Shown here piece after piece: positions 44,317-53,564 of a stretch of DNA of 64,000 bases (position 1 is the stretch's first letter; every line of letters starts with the position of its first letter). The stretch comes from Streptomyces sp. A1277 (GTDB taxonomy: Bacteria; Actinomycetota; Actinomycetes; Streptomycetales; Streptomycetaceae), in contig NZ_SSBI01000001.1 in the NCBI RefSeq assembly GCF_004795015.1, positions 62,001-126,000 of the forward strand, given 5' to 3'. Position numbers and translations under genes: made by a program. Under the pieces are notes generated by a model. The model was not told the DNA's origin. It ran no database searches and saw nothing but the letters and a program-made list of their open reading frames with translations.

Positions 44317-44420
44317 TGCGCCTCGTGTGATCCATTCTTCAACATCGGTATCGAGCCAAACGTTGCGCCCGGCTCCCGGTGCGTGAACTCCCTCCCGGGA
44401 GTTGTCGCGACCCCCGTACA
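44308..44420 (-). pseudogene. possible excisionase/AlpA-type HTH remnant
   Basis: The minus-strand frame ending at 44308 reads VHAPGAGRNVWLDTDVEEWI and then a stop. The ending resembles the last strand and helix of AlpA/excisionase-type HTH domains (a Trp-x-Asp-xx-Val-xx-Trp pattern). No plausible start or HTH helix pair is found upstream, so it may be the tail of a lost gene, or chance. It overlaps one arm of the clpB terminator. Confidence 0.2.
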
Positions 44421-44565
44421 CCGCTTCTGGCAAGGGAGTTCGCGACGTGGAGCCGTGCCGTCCGGTCAGGGGGGTGCGTATAAAGCAGGACACCGCGCTT
44501 CACCTGCGGCTATCTGCCCGCGGTTGGGGTTAGAGGTCGAATCGGGTGGCCGGTAGCGTGCCCGC

Positions 44566-45831
44566 ATGAACGAGCGGATAGGCGATGAGATAACCAACGG
44601 GCCCAAGAAGTCCAGATCTGACAATCTCTTTCACCTTGGCGAATTCCGTACTCTTTGGTCTGCTTATGCTCAGTCGATCCTGGGCGACCAGCTGGCGCGT
44701 GTGGCGCTGTCGTTGCTTGTTTTCGAACGTACGGACTCGCCGGGATGGACCGCGGCAACCTATGCCCTGACCACCCTGCCGGCCCTGTTGTCCGGGGTAC
44801 TGCTCTCCGGTCTGGCGGACCGGTTCCCCCGGCGCACGGTCATGATCAGCTGTGACCTGACCCGGATGGTGCTCGTCGGGCTGATGGCACTGCCGGGGAT
44901 GCCGCTGCCGCTGCTCGCCGGACTGCTGGTCCTGGCGCAGCTGGCCGAGGCACCTTTCGGCGCCGCCCAGGGCGCGCTGCTGCCCACCGTGCTCGGCGTC
45001 GAGCGCTACGAGCGGGGCCAGCGGATCATGCAGATCACCCACCAGGTCGGCCAGCTGGTCGGTTTCGCCGGGGGCGGGCTGCTCGCCGCGTGGCTGGGCA
45101 GCAACCGCTCGCTGGCGGTGAACGCGGTGACCTTCCTGCTTTCCGCGGCCCTCATCCGGTTCGGGGTGAAGGCCCGCCCGGTGACGAGCACCGAGGCCCG
45201 TACGGCGAAGCTCGGCGCCCGGGTCGGCGGCGCCGCCGCACTGATCTGGTCGGATCGCAGACTTCGCTCGCTGCTCGTACTGGGCTGGCTCGCGGGCTTC
45301 GTCGTCCTGCCGGAGGGGCTGGCCGCCCCGTTCGCGGACGAGACCGGCGGCGGGGCCTACACGGTGGGGCTGCTGCTCGCCTCGCATCCGGCGGGCATGG
45401 TGCTGGGGGCGGCCCTGCTGGGACGGCCTGGGGTCGGGGACGAGACCCGGCGCCGGCTGCTCGGCCCGCTGGCGGTCGCCGCGAACCTGCCGCTGGTCGC
45501 CTACTTGCTGGACCCCAGTGCGGAAGCGGCGATGCTCCTGCTGCTCGTCGCCGGGGTGTTCTCGGCCTACCAGATCACCGCCGGGGCCACCTTCGTCCTG
45601 CTGACCCCGGCCGACCGGCGCGGCCAGGCACTGGGGCTCGCCCGGTCGGGCATGATCGCCATGCAGGGCATCGGCGTGGCGTCCGGTGGCGCGGTGACCG
45701 AGCTGACCGGCTCCTCGGCGACCACCATCGGGGCCTCCGGGCTCCTCGGGGTGGTCTGCGCCTTCCTCGCCGCCACGGCCTGGGCCCGGGCCCGGGGCAC
45801 CGGGGCCGGGATGATTCCGGAGAAGGCGTAG
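44566..45831 (+). CDS. MFS-type efflux transporter
   Basis: 421 residues with about 12 membrane segments. N-terminal FRTLWSAYAQSILGDQLARV, the loop GLADRFPRRTVMISCDLTRM between helices 2 and 3 (motif A), and later segments such as LLLLVAGVFSAYQITAGATF match the DHA/enterobactin-exporter-like MFS group. It lies alone between the clpB terminator and the YbjN gene. The exported compound cannot be told. Confidence 0.9.
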   Translation: MNERIGDEITNGPKKSRSDNLFHLGEFRTLWSAYAQSILGDQLARVALSLLVFERTDSPGWTAATYALTTLPALLSGVLLSGLADRFPRRTVMISCDLTRMVLVGLMALPGMPLPLLAGLLVLAQLAEAPFGAAQGALLPTVLGVERYERGQRIMQITHQVGQLVGFAGGGLLAAWLGSNRSLAVNAVTFLLSAALIRFGVKARPVTSTEARTAKLGARVGGAAALIWSDRRLRSLLVLGWLAGFVVLPEGLAAPFADETGGGAYTVGLLLASHPAGMVLGAALLGRPGVGDETRRRLLGPLAVAANLPLVAYLLDPSAEAAMLLLLVAGVFSAYQITAGATFVLLTPADRRGQALGLARSGMIAMQGIGVASGGAVTELTGSSATTIGASGLLGVVCAFLAATAWARARGTGAGMIPEKA

Positions 45832-45911
45832 CCCGGGCGGTCTACGCCCCGGCGGCCAAACGCGGCTAGGGTCGTCGGCAGGAAACCACGAGATCCACAG
45901 GAGTACCAGCG

Positions 45912-46496
45912 ATGTCTATCGACCCGTCCTCGATTCCCAACTTCGGGGGTCAGCCCGAACCGCAGGCGGCAGGACCGGAGGGCCCCGTCGTCCCTGACCA
46001 GGACCTCGTCAAGCAGCTGCTGGACCAGATGGAGCTGAAGTACGTCGTCGACGACGAGGGCGACCTCGCCGCGCCGTGGGAGGAATTCCGCACGTACTTC
46101 ATGTTCCGCGGCGAGGGCGAGCAGCAGGTCTTCTCGGTCCGCACGTTCTACGACCGCCCGCACGACACGGACCAGCGCCCGGTCCTCCTCGACGCGATCG
46201 ACGACTGGAACCGCCGCACCCTGTGGCCCAAGGTCTACACGCACACCCACGAGCCCGAGGAGGGCTCGGAGGAGGGCTCGGAGGAGGGCGGCCCCTCGGT
46301 CCGCCTGATCGGTGAGGCGCAGATGCTCATCGGCACCGGCGTCTCCCTGGAGCACTTCGTCTCCTCGACGGTCAGCTGGGTGCGCGCCTCCATCGAGTTC
46401 GACAAGTGGCTGCTGGAGCGCTTGGGCCTGGCCCCGGCCGAGCAGAAGGCCGCTGATGGCGCGGACGGCACGGAGACGGCCGCCCCGGACGCCTGA
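45912..46496 (+). CDS. YbjN-domain protein
   Basis: 194 residues. Core segments LLDQMELKYVVDDEGDLAAP, WEEFRTYFMFRGEGEQQVFS and VSLEHFVSSTVSWVRASIEF fit the YbjN fold, related to type III secretion chaperones and found widely in actinobacteria. A short repeated acidic insert (EEGSEEGSEEGG) interrupts the fold. Function unknown; cytosolic. It ends 14 bases before a strong bidirectional terminator. Confidence 0.82.
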   Translation: MSIDPSSIPNFGGQPEPQAAGPEGPVVPDQDLVKQLLDQMELKYVVDDEGDLAAPWEEFRTYFMFRGEGEQQVFSVRTFYDRPHDTDQRPVLLDAIDDWNRRTLWPKVYTHTHEPEEGSEEGSEEGGPSVRLIGEAQMLIGTGVSLEHFVSSTVSWVRASIEFDKWLLERLGLAPAEQKAADGADGTETAAPDA

Positions 46497-46509
46497 GCCG
46501 CCACCGCAC

Positions 46510-46559
46510 CACACCGCGAAGCCCGGCACGGGAGCCCCCGTGCCGGGCTTCGCGGTGTG
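46510..46559. terminator. bidirectional terminator between YbjN and aminotransferase genes
   Basis: Perfect 23-base arms (46510-46532 with 46537-46559) and a 4-base loop, between convergent stops at 46496 and 46560. Confidence 0.9.
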
Positions 46560-47738
46560 TCAGAGCTTCCGGAGCCGGGTGACGGCCTCCTGTAGCACTT
46601 CGGTCCTTTTGCAGAAGGTGAAGCGGACGAAGGGCGCGCCCTGGTCCCGGTGGTCGTAGAAGACGGCGTTGGGGACGGCCACCACCCCGCACCGCTCCGG
46701 CAGCGCCCGGCAGAACGCGATCCCGTCGCCGGACGGGTCGAGGGGGCGGATGTCGGTGGTGACGAAGTACGTGCCGGCCGGCCGGTGAACCGCGAACCCG
46801 GCCTCCGCGAGCCCGGCGCACAGCAGGTCCCGCTTGGCCAGCAGATCCGCGCGCAGCTCCTCGTAGAAGCGGTCGGGCAGGTGCAGCGCCTCGGCGACGG
46901 CGTACTGGAGGGGGCCGCCGGAGACGTACGTCAGGAACTGCTTCGCCGAGCGGACCGCCGTCACCAGCTCAGGGCTCCCGGTGACCCAGCCGATCTTCCA
47001 GCCGGTGTACGAGTACGTCTTGCCGGCGGAAGAGATCGTGACCGTGCGCTCGCGCATGCCGGGGAAGCCGGCCAGCGGCAGGTGCTCGCCCTCGAAGACC
47101 AGGTGCTCGTAGACCTCGTCGGTGACGACCAGCAGCTCGTGCTCGCACGCCAGCTCCGCGATGGCCGCCAGTTCCTCGCGGGTCAGGACGGTGCCGGTGG
47201 GGTTGTGCGGGGTGTTGATCAGCAGCAGCCGGGTACGCCGCGTGACCGCGGCCCGCAGCTCGTCCAGGTCCAGCCGGTAGGTGCCGGACGAGGTGTCGGG
47301 GCGCAGGGTGACGGGAACGCGGGTGGCGCCCGCCATGGCGATGCACGCGGCGTACGAGTCGTAGTACGGCTCCAGCGCGATGACCTCGTCACCGGGCTCC
47401 AGGAGCGCCAGGAGGGAGGCGGCGATGGCCTCGGTGGCGCCGGCGGTGACCAGGACCTCGGTGTCGGGGTCGTACGCCAGGCCGTAGCGGCGCTGCTGGT
47501 GGGCGGTGATCGCGGTGCGCAGCTCGGGGACGCCGGGGCCGGGCGGGTACTGGTTGCCGTGGCCGGCGCGCAGGGCGCGGACCGCGGCCTCGCGGACCTC
47601 CTCGGGGCCGTCGGTGTCCGGGAAGCCCTGGCCGAGGTTGATGGCTCCGGTGCGCACGGCCAGCGCGGACATCTCCGCGAAGATCGTCGTGCCGAACTCG
47701 GCGAGGCGGCGGTTGAGCAGCGGTCGTCCCTGTGTCAT
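46560..47738 (-). CDS. pyridoxal-phosphate aminotransferase, class I/II
   Basis: 392 residues from the ATG at 47736-47738 (a second ATG 9 bases upstream is possible). Aspartate-aminotransferase fold: NLGQGFPDTDGPEEVREAAV, INTPHNPTGTVLTREELAAI, the PLP lysine in SSAGKTYSYTGWKIGWVTGS and late Arg in APFVRFTFCKR. The start resembles DapC/kynurenine-aminotransferase-like enzymes (GFPD motif). Substrate not settled; given the kynurenine genes at 56.6 kb a kynurenine aminotransferase role is possible but remote. Confidence 0.9.
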   Translation of the reverse strand: MTQGRPLLNRRLAEFGTTIFAEMSALAVRTGAINLGQGFPDTDGPEEVREAAVRALRAGHGNQYPPGPGVPELRTAITAHQQRRYGLAYDPDTEVLVTAGATEAIAASLLALLEPGDEVIALEPYYDSYAACIAMAGATRVPVTLRPDTSSGTYRLDLDELRAAVTRRTRLLLINTPHNPTGTVLTREELAAIAELACEHELLVVTDEVYEHLVFEGEHLPLAGFPGMRERTVTISSAGKTYSYTGWKIGWVTGSPELVTAVRSAKQFLTYVSGGPLQYAVAEALHLPDRFYEELRADLLAKRDLLCAGLAEAGFAVHRPAGTYFVTTDIRPLDPSGDGIAFCRALPERCGVVAVPNAVFYDHRDQGAPFVRFTFCKRTEVLQEAVTRLRKL

Positions 47739-47874
47739 GACCGCCATCCTGCGCGCAAGCTCTGGACTTGCTCAAGTCTGCTTTGGGCCCGTCGGCGTGA
47801 GGGCATTTCCCCTCCACGCCGGAATGGGCGCGGAGCGGGGGGCCTCGCTTCGGGGGACGGAAGGACGTGAGGTC

Positions 47875-48186
47875 ATGGGTGGTGTCGTGGTCTGGGTGAT
47901 CCCGGTCGTATTGGCCGTGGCCCTCGTGGCCCTCGTGGCCTTCGTGGTGAAGCTGGCGGGGGCCGGCGGGCAGGGGCGTACGCCGGTTCGCGGCAGGCGG
48001 CGCGGCGTGGTGGGCGGCGGGACGGCCGGGGGCAGCTGGTGGGCCGGTGGCGCGGACGGGGGCTCGTCCTGCGGCAGCGGCGGCCACTCGGGCGGTCATT
48101 CCGGTGGCCATTCCTGCGGAGGCGGCCACTCCTGCGGCGGGGGTTCCTCCTGCGGCGGCGGGGGCGGATGCGGCGGAGGCAGCTGA
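47875..48186 (+). CDS. small membrane protein with Cys/Gly/Ser/His-rich tail
   Basis: 103 residues. One membrane helix (VVWVIPVVLAVALVALVAFV) is followed by a basic linker and a tail of repeats such as GGHSGGHSGGHSCGGGHSCG with eight Cys. The tail could bind metal or be cross-linked. Ribosome binding site 'ggaagga' upstream. No described family known to me. Similar small Cys/Gly-rich membrane proteins occur in streptomycetes, so this may be conserved. Confidence 0.65.
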   Translation: MGGVVVWVIPVVLAVALVALVAFVVKLAGAGGQGRTPVRGRRRGVVGGGTAGGSWWAGGADGGSSCGSGGHSGGHSGGHSCGGGHSCGGGSSCGGGGGCGGGS

Positions 48187-48499
48187 CACGGGGCAGCTGG
48201 TCCGCGAGGTGCCCGGCGGGACGGGTGCGACACACGCCAAGTCCCGCCGGAGACCTTTTTGTTGGGCTCGGCGGCGCGTCTGCGGTGAACAGATGAGCGG
48301 AAGGCCCCCGAGGGGATGGAAACCCTGGCAAGTTGGGCAAAAACGCTGTGAGTGCGGCGTAGTTCGTGATTCCCTCGGTGGAGAGAACATCCAGCCCTCG
48401 GACCCCAGTTGGACCTGATCGGGCGCTTCCCACCTCCCACGCGCACGACGCGGGGGCGTCCCCTGTCCATGTGTCCATGCGTGTTTGCGGAGCCGACCC
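48187..48499. other. intergenic, no gene seen
   Basis: 313 bases between the Cys-rich protein and the DUF2617 gene; no supported gene on either strand. Confidence 0.5.
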
Positions 48500-49021
48500 A
48501 TGCTCACGACCCTTCATACGGCCTATTCCGACACCCGTGCCGCCGATCTCGCCTGGGCGCTGGGGCGCGAACCGCTCCCGGCGCTGGCCGTCCTCGACCT
48601 CCAGCTCGCGGGCGCCACCATGCAGTTGAGGCTGCTCGGCGCCTCCCACCAGGTGCTCCTGGAGGAGGAGCGCGGCAGCTGCTCCGAGACCGTCGCCTGT
48701 ATGCCCGGCAGCAGCACCCCGCTGCCCCTGGGCGTCGCCAAACGGATCGGCGACTGGGAGTACGAGTTCGCGGCCCGCGTCGAGACCCTCGGCGCGGGCT
48801 CCTTCGCGGGGCGCGCCCAGGAGCTGCTGGCGCTCGTCGCCGACCACCCCCACGGCCTGGCCGGGACGTTCCCGGGCAGCCCGCACGCCTTCACCGCCAT
48901 GCTCGCCCAGCGCACCGAGGGCCAGGTGCGGTGGCGCACCTGGCACGCGTACCCCCAGGAGGGGCAGCTCGTGGTGACCCGGACCCGGGTGGGCGTGCGC
49001 ATGCCGGCGGCGGCGCTGTGA
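48500..49021 (+). CDS. DUF2617 family protein
   Basis: 173 residues (ATG at 48500). The pattern DLAWALGREPLPALAVLDLQ, SETVACMPGSSTPLPLG and GDWEYEFAARVETLGAGSFA is that of the actinobacterial DUF2617 family as I remember it. It occurs upstream of spermidine-synthase-like genes in Streptomyces, as here. Function unknown, cytosolic. Confidence 0.8.
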   Translation: MLTTLHTAYSDTRAADLAWALGREPLPALAVLDLQLAGATMQLRLLGASHQVLLEEERGSCSETVACMPGSSTPLPLGVAKRIGDWEYEFAARVETLGAGSFAGRAQELLALVADHPHGLAGTFPGSPHAFTAMLAQRTEGQVRWRTWHAYPQEGQLVVTRTRVGVRMPAAAL

Positions 49022-49105
49022 CGGACGCCGACTGCGCCGCGGGTGCGTCAGTTGCACCCTTGTGGGTGACAAGCGGCAACGGATCAGTGACGTAGCGTTC
49101 GCGGC

Positions 49106-50704
49106 ATGATCGACCAGCATGTGTCGCTGCGAGGGGGCGCGGCGCGGCTTCCCGTCCGGCCGAGGACCGGTCGGTACCTCGTGCTGGCCGCCGTCTTCGT
49201 CTGCGCGGCCTGTGGACTGGTGTACGAGCTCGAACTGGTCGCGCTCGCCTCCTACTTGATCGGTGATTCGGTCACCCAGGCGTCCGTCGTGCTGTCCGTG
49301 ATGGTGTTCGCGATGGGGATCGGCTCGCTGCTCGCGAAACGTTTACGCAGCCGCGCAGCGGTGGGCTTCGGGCTGATCGAGGCGGCGCTCGCCCTGATCG
49401 GCGGCTTCTCGGCGCTCGTGCTCTACGCGTCGTTCGCCTGGTTCGGGGAGTCGCAGTACGCGCTGGTCGGGTTCTCGCTGACGATCGGCATCCTGATCGG
49501 CGCCGAGGTCCCCCTGCTGATGACGCTGATCCAGCGGGTGGACCGGCAGGACGCGGGCGGGGCCGTCGCCGATCTCTTCGCCGCGGACTACGTGGGGGCG
49601 CTCGTCGGCGGCCTCGCGTTCCCGTTTCTGCTGCTGCCGGTGCTCGGGCAGCTGACCGGCGCGCTGCTGACCGGCGCGGTGAACGCGGCGGCGGGCGGGG
49701 CGCTGGTGCTGTGGGTGTTCCGGCGGGACGTCCCGGCCCGGTCGAGGTGGCTGCTGATCGCCGCCAACGTGACGGTGATCGCCGTGCTGGCCACGGCCGC
49801 GCTGCTCGCCGACGACTTCGAGCGGGCGGCGCGGCGCGCGGTGTACGGGGACCAGGTGCGGGTCGCCGTGCAGACGGACGTGCAGGAGGTCGTGCTGACC
49901 GGCGCGGGCCGCAGCTCCCTGGACCTCTACCTGGACGGGCGGCTGCGGGTCAGCTCGCGCGACGAGTACCGCTACCACGAGGCGCTGGTGCACCCGGCGA
50001 TGAACGGGCCGCACGCCCGGGTGCTGATCCTGGGCGGCGGGGACGGGCTGGCGGCCCGGGAGGTGCTGCGCTACCCGGACGTGCGGAGCGTGACGCTGGT
50101 GGAGCTGGACCCCGCCGTCACCCGACTGGCCCGCACGGACCACGCGCTCTCCGCGCTGAACGGGCACGCGCTGGACGACCCCCGGGTGACGGCGCTGACC
50201 GGCGACGCGTTCACCTGGCTGCGCACCGCCCACGGCCGCTACGACGTGGTGATCTCCGATCTGCCGGACCCCGGGATATCGGCGAGCACGAAGCTGTACT
50301 CGGCGGAGTTCTACGGCCTGGTCGCCGAGGCCCTCACGCCACACGGCCGTGTGGTGGTGCACGGCGGCCCGCCCGTGGGCCACCCGCGCACGTACTGGAC
50401 GGTCGACGCGTCGATGCGGGCGGCCGGGCTGCATCCGCGCCCCTACCGGGTCAGGGGGCGCTGCTCAAGTTCCGTGGCGGGCCCCGGCCGGGCCCCGGGC
50501 GGCACGGCCGGGGACCGCGGCTGGGGGTTCCTGCTGGCAGCGAGGGGCGCGCGGCCCACGCTCGGCCTGGACCCGAAGGCGCCCGCGCTGCGCTCCCTGA
50601 CCCTGCCGGGGCTGCTGGACGCGGGGCGCAGGGCGGAGGCCGGGCGGCTGCCCGGGCTTGAGCCGTCGACGCTGGTGCACCCCCGTTACTGGGAGGAGCG
50701 GTGA
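49106..50704 (+). CDS. membrane-bound spermidine-synthase-like protein
   Basis: 532 residues. The first ~230 residues have seven or so membrane helices ([40 protein letters not shown]). The rest is a spermidine-synthase fold: [20 protein letters not shown], the SAM-type glycine motif [27 protein letters not shown] and [20 protein letters not shown]. The family name is polyamine aminopropyltransferase; the integral membrane version is of unknown substrate. The C-terminal ~60 residues are Gly/Pro/Arg-rich. Confidence 0.88.
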   Translation: MIDQHVSLRGGAARLPVRPRTGRYLVLAAVFVCAACGLVYELELVALASYLIGDSVTQASVVLSVMVFAMGIGSLLAKRLRSRAAVGFGLIEAALALIGGFSALVLYASFAWFGESQYALVGFSLTIGILIGAEVPLLMTLIQRVDRQDAGGAVADLFAADYVGALVGGLAFPFLLLPVLGQLTGALLTGAVNAAAGGALVLWVFRRDVPARSRWLLIAANVTVIAVLATAALLADDFERAARRAVYGDQVRVAVQTDVQEVVLTGAGRSSLDLYLDGRLRVSSRDEYRYHEALVHPAMNGPHARVLILGGGDGLAAREVLRYPDVRSVTLVELDPAVTRLARTDHALSALNGHALDDPRVTALTGDAFTWLRTAHGRYDVVISDLPDPGISASTKLYSAEFYGLVAEALTPHGRVVVHGGPPVGHPRTYWTVDASMRAAGLHPRPYRVRGRCSSSVAGPGRAPGGTAGDRGWGFLLAARGARPTLGLDPKAPALRSLTLPGLLDAGRRAEAGRLPGLEPSTLVHPRYWEER

Positions 50705-50774
50705 GCCGGTCGGGGACGGCTGCGGGGTGCGGAAGCGCTGACGTGACGGCCGGGGCTGAGTAGGCTCGGTTTCC

Positions 50775-51905
50775 ATGGAGCATGAGGTGTTCGTTCCGGT
50801 TCCGGTCCCGGCCCTGCGGCGGACGCTGGGCGATCCCGTCCGGGTCGCCCGGTGTGTCCCCGGGCTTCAGCAGGACGCCGACGCGTCGGCGGGGCCCCTG
50901 GCCGGCCGGCTCAGAATCCGGGCGGGCGGCCACACCATCACCTACCGGGGCGCGCTGCGCCTCACCCCGCTGCCGGGCGACCCGGACGTGGACTCCGTGT
51001 ACGCCGTCCTGGTGGAGGGCGAGGGCGCGGAGGCCCGGGGCGGCGGTTCGGCGAAGCTCACGCTGACCCTCCGGCTGGCCGAAGGGGCCGAGGGCACGTC
51101 GATCGCCTTCGACGGCACGGTGAGCGGGGACGGGCGCCTGCGTGACCTCGAACCTGCGGCCGCGCTGTCGACGGCCCACCGGCTGCTGGACCGGTTCGCG
51201 CAGCAGCTGGTCACGGAGTCGCTGGCCGCGCACGAGGAGGTCTCGGGCGACGGGACTGCGGACGCCGAAGGGGCCGTCGAGGACGCTGCGGGCGGCGAGG
51301 CGGGCGAGGGCGGGACTGCGGGCGGCGAGGCGGGGGCCGGCGGGGCTGCGAGTGGAGAGGCCCCCGGTGACGACCCGGGCGCGGCCGTCGTCTCCGCGGA
51401 CGAGCTGGCTGTCGGGGAAGCCGTGGAGCAGGCCCTTGAAGAGGCCGCCGAGGAGGCGGACCAGACCGGCCCCGCGCCCTCGGCCGGCTCCCCGCTCGCC
51501 GGGTCCGGCCCGATGAGCGGCGCCGACGAGGTGCTGCCCACGCACGAGGCCGCCGCCGACGAGGCGCCGGGCGGCGAGCAGCCGGTGGAGCAGGGCGGGG
51601 AGGAGGCGGCGGACGGGGATTCCCTGTTCGACGCCCCGGTTCCGCCGTCCTCGCTGGACCCGGTCGCCGGGATCGAGTTCACCGTTCCGGACGAGCCGCC
51701 GGCCGAGGCCGCGCACGCCCGGCGCACCATGATCGGTCGCAGCGCCGAGGAGGTCGACCACGCCCCGCCGCGCGGCCGGTACGCCCCGGTGCCCTCGCCC
51801 GTCGCGGGCGGTGCGGGCGCCACGCTGCGCTGGTTGGCCCCGGCGGCGGCGCTCGCCCTCGCCTCGGCGGTGGTCGTGAGCCGGGCGTTGCGGCGCCGGA
51901 GGTAG
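50775..51905 (+). CDS. SRPBCC/CoxG-like protein with membrane anchor
   Basis: 376 residues. Residues 1-145 have the CoxG/START pattern (VFVPVPVPALRRTLGDPVRV, ARCVPGLQQDADASAGPLAG, then AHRLLDRFAQQLV). A long acidic, Gly/Ala/Glu-rich disordered region follows (~150-320). A single membrane helix near the end (LRWLAPAAALALASAVVVSR) is followed by RRRR. CoxG relatives bind lipids or membrane partners. Probably a cytosolic domain tied to the membrane. Function unknown. Confidence 0.78.
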   Translation: MEHEVFVPVPVPALRRTLGDPVRVARCVPGLQQDADASAGPLAGRLRIRAGGHTITYRGALRLTPLPGDPDVDSVYAVLVEGEGAEARGGGSAKLTLTLRLAEGAEGTSIAFDGTVSGDGRLRDLEPAAALSTAHRLLDRFAQQLVTESLAAHEEVSGDGTADAEGAVEDAAGGEAGEGGTAGGEAGAGGAASGEAPGDDPGAAVVSADELAVGEAVEQALEEAAEEADQTGPAPSAGSPLAGSGPMSGADEVLPTHEAAADEAPGGEQPVEQGGEEAADGDSLFDAPVPPSSLDPVAGIEFTVPDEPPAEAAHARRTMIGRSAEEVDHAPPRGRYAPVPSPVAGGAGATLRWLAPAAALALASAVVVSRALRRRR

Positions 51906-51926
51906 CGGCGCCAGTAGGGTCGTCCT

Positions 51927-52724
51927 GTGAGCAGCAGCGAGAAGGACGTCCGGCTCTCCGTCGGCGACACAGAGTTGACCGTGAACCCCGCCAACGGCTG
52001 CCGTATCAGCAGCCTGCGGATCGGCGGCACCGAACTGTTGCGGCAGGGGGAGCGGTACGGCTGCTTCCCGATGGTGCCGTGGTGCGGGCGCACCGAGAAC
52101 GGGCAGTTCCGCGACGGCGGCGTCCTGCACCAACTGCCGCTGACCGCCCCGCCGCACGCCATCCACGGCACCGGCCGGGACACGGCGTGGCACACCGCGC
52201 TGGAGAGCGATGCGCAGGCGTCGTTCTACTACGACCTGACCGACCCCTGGCCGTACCCGGGCCGGGTGACCCAGACCTGCGAACTGACCGAGGACTCCCT
52301 CACGTTGGCCTTCGGCGTCGAGACGTACGGGGACTCCTTCCCGGCGCAGGCGGGCTGGCACCCGTGGTTCCGCCGCCGCCTGGACAGCGGCGAGGAGGTC
52401 CGTATCGACTTCGACGCCGCCTGGCAGGAGGAGCGCGGCGAGAACCACCTGCCGACCGGGCGCCGGATTCCGCCAGTGCCCGGGCCGTGGGACGACTGCT
52501 TCGGGATGCCGGACGGCGTCGACGTCACCCTCACCTGGCCGCAGCGGCTGGAGCTGACCGTGAAGAGCCGGTCCGAGTGGGTCGTGATCTACGACGAGCA
52601 GGAGGAGGCGGTCTGCGTGGAACCGCAGTCCGGCCCGCCGAACGGGCTGAACACCGCCCCGCGCTACGTCACCCCGATCGAGCCGCTGGAGATCGCGACC
52701 ACGTGGAGCTGGCGCCGGCTCTGA
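51927..52724 (+). CDS. aldose 1-epimerase family protein
   Basis: 265 residues from the GTG at 51927. Galactose-mutarotase-like fold: RISSLRIGGTELLRQGERYG, PMVPWCGRTENGQFRDGGVL, the catalytic-type His in APPHAIHGTGRDTAW, and AQAGWHPWFRRRLDSGEEVR. The late Glu in EEAVCVEPQSGPPNGLN is the expected base. Converts alpha and beta sugars in related enzymes. Upstream of pyrE; a pair of 28-base repeats lies in between. Confidence 0.88.
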   Translation: MSSSEKDVRLSVGDTELTVNPANGCRISSLRIGGTELLRQGERYGCFPMVPWCGRTENGQFRDGGVLHQLPLTAPPHAIHGTGRDTAWHTALESDAQASFYYDLTDPWPYPGRVTQTCELTEDSLTLAFGVETYGDSFPAQAGWHPWFRRRLDSGEEVRIDFDAAWQEERGENHLPTGRRIPPVPGPWDDCFGMPDGVDVTLTWPQRLELTVKSRSEWVVIYDEQEEAVCVEPQSGPPNGLNTAPRYVTPIEPLEIATTWSWRRL

Positions 52725-52728
52725 GGGC

Positions 52729-52794
52729 GGGGCCCCGTCCGGCGGGCGGGCACCGGCTCCGAGCGTGGGGCCCCGCCCGGCGGGCGGGCACCGG
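52729..52794. repeat. pair of 28-base direct repeats before pyrE
   Basis: 52729-52756 and 52767-52794 match at 27 of 28 positions. They are purely G/C-rich, lie between the epimerase stop and pyrE, and look like a local duplication. Confidence 0.7.
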
Positions 52795-52823
52795 CGGGAA
52801 ACGGGCGCCTTATCCTCGTAGCC

Positions 52824-53363
52824 ATGACTGACGTACGCGCTGAGCTGCTCCAGCAGATCAAGGACAAGGCCGTGGTCCACGGCAAGGTGACGCTCTCCTC
52901 CGGCCTGGAGGCCGACTGGTACATCGATCTGCGCCGCATCACGCTGGACGGCAAGGCCGCTCCGATGGTCGGTCAGGTCATGCTCGACGCGACGGCGGAG
53001 CTGGACTACGACTGCGTGGGCGGCCTGACGCTCGGCGCCGACCCGGTCGCCACGTCGATGCTGCACGCCTCCGCGGCCCGCGGCCAGGAGCTGGACGCCT
53101 TCGTCGTCCGCAAGGCGCAGAAGGCCCACGGGATGCAGCGCCGGATCGAGGGCGCGGACGTCAAGGGCCGGCGCTGCCTCGTCGTCGAGGACACCTCGAC
53201 GACCGGCGGCTCGCCGCTGACCGCCGTCGAGGCCGTGCGCGAGGCGGGCGGCGAGGTGGTCGCCGTCGCCGTGATCGTGGAGCGTGGTGCGGCTCCGGCC
53301 ATCGCCGAGGCGGGCCTTCCATACGTCCACGTGTACACGGTCCCGGACCTCGACCTGGGGTGA
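52824..53363 (+). CDS. pyrE: orotate phosphoribosyltransferase
   Basis: 179 residues. Converts orotate and PRPP to OMP in pyrimidine synthesis. Seen: KVTLSSGLEADWYIDLRRIT, VGGLTLGADPVATSMLHASA, RKAQKAHGMQRRIEGADVKG and the PRPP loop CLVVEDTSTTGGSPLTAVEA. Length and start agree with actinobacterial PyrE. Followed by a palindromic terminator holding a parS-like site. Confidence 0.95.
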   Translation: MTDVRAELLQQIKDKAVVHGKVTLSSGLEADWYIDLRRITLDGKAAPMVGQVMLDATAELDYDCVGGLTLGADPVATSMLHASAARGQELDAFVVRKAQKAHGMQRRIEGADVKGRRCLVVEDTSTTGGSPLTAVEAVREAGGEVVAVAVIVERGAAPAIAEAGLPYVHVYTVPDLDLG

Positions 53364-53381
53364 CCTGCGGTTTTCCGCGAG

Positions 53382-53411
53382 GGCGGTCGGTTTCACGTGA
53401 AACCGACCGCC
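53382..53411 (+). terminator. palindromic terminator of pyrE
   Basis: A perfect 30-base palindrome (arms 53382-53396 and 53397-53411) followed by 'ctttgt', 18 bases after the pyrE stop. Its centre is also a parS-like site. Confidence 0.7.
53389..53404. other. parS-like ParB binding site
   Basis: The 16-mer ggtttcacgtgaaacc contains the 14-base core gtttcacgtgaaac. That core equals the central part of the bacterial parS consensus (tGTTTCACGTGAAACa); only the outermost base pair differs. Streptomyces carry many parS sites around oriC and some at a distance, and this region normally lies on the same arm as oriC. A structural terminator role is an equal possibility. Confidence 0.6.
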
Positions 53412-53564
53412 TTTGTCGTACCCGTGCGAACCACGGCCGCGAACGCTGGGGGACTCCGCCGGGTGGAGCCGGGACCGGAGTCTGGGAAGATGGGGGCGAC
53501 GATGACGTCGCCCCCAGGTCAGGGACCCAGCAACGCACACCCGCACATCCCAAGGAGCGGACAG

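Noticed and set aside
40676..44335. Very long open frame antisense to clpB (over 1200 codons)
   Set aside because: Such antisense frames are a by-product of extreme GC; residue content follows the complement of clpB codons and no domain is visible. Similar long shadows (e.g. 50451-55502 minus, 7727-10081 plus, 30282-32798 plus) were left out for the same reason.
44308..44493. Intact excisionase gene
   Set aside because: Only the last ~20 residues resemble the family; no HTH helices or start site upstream.
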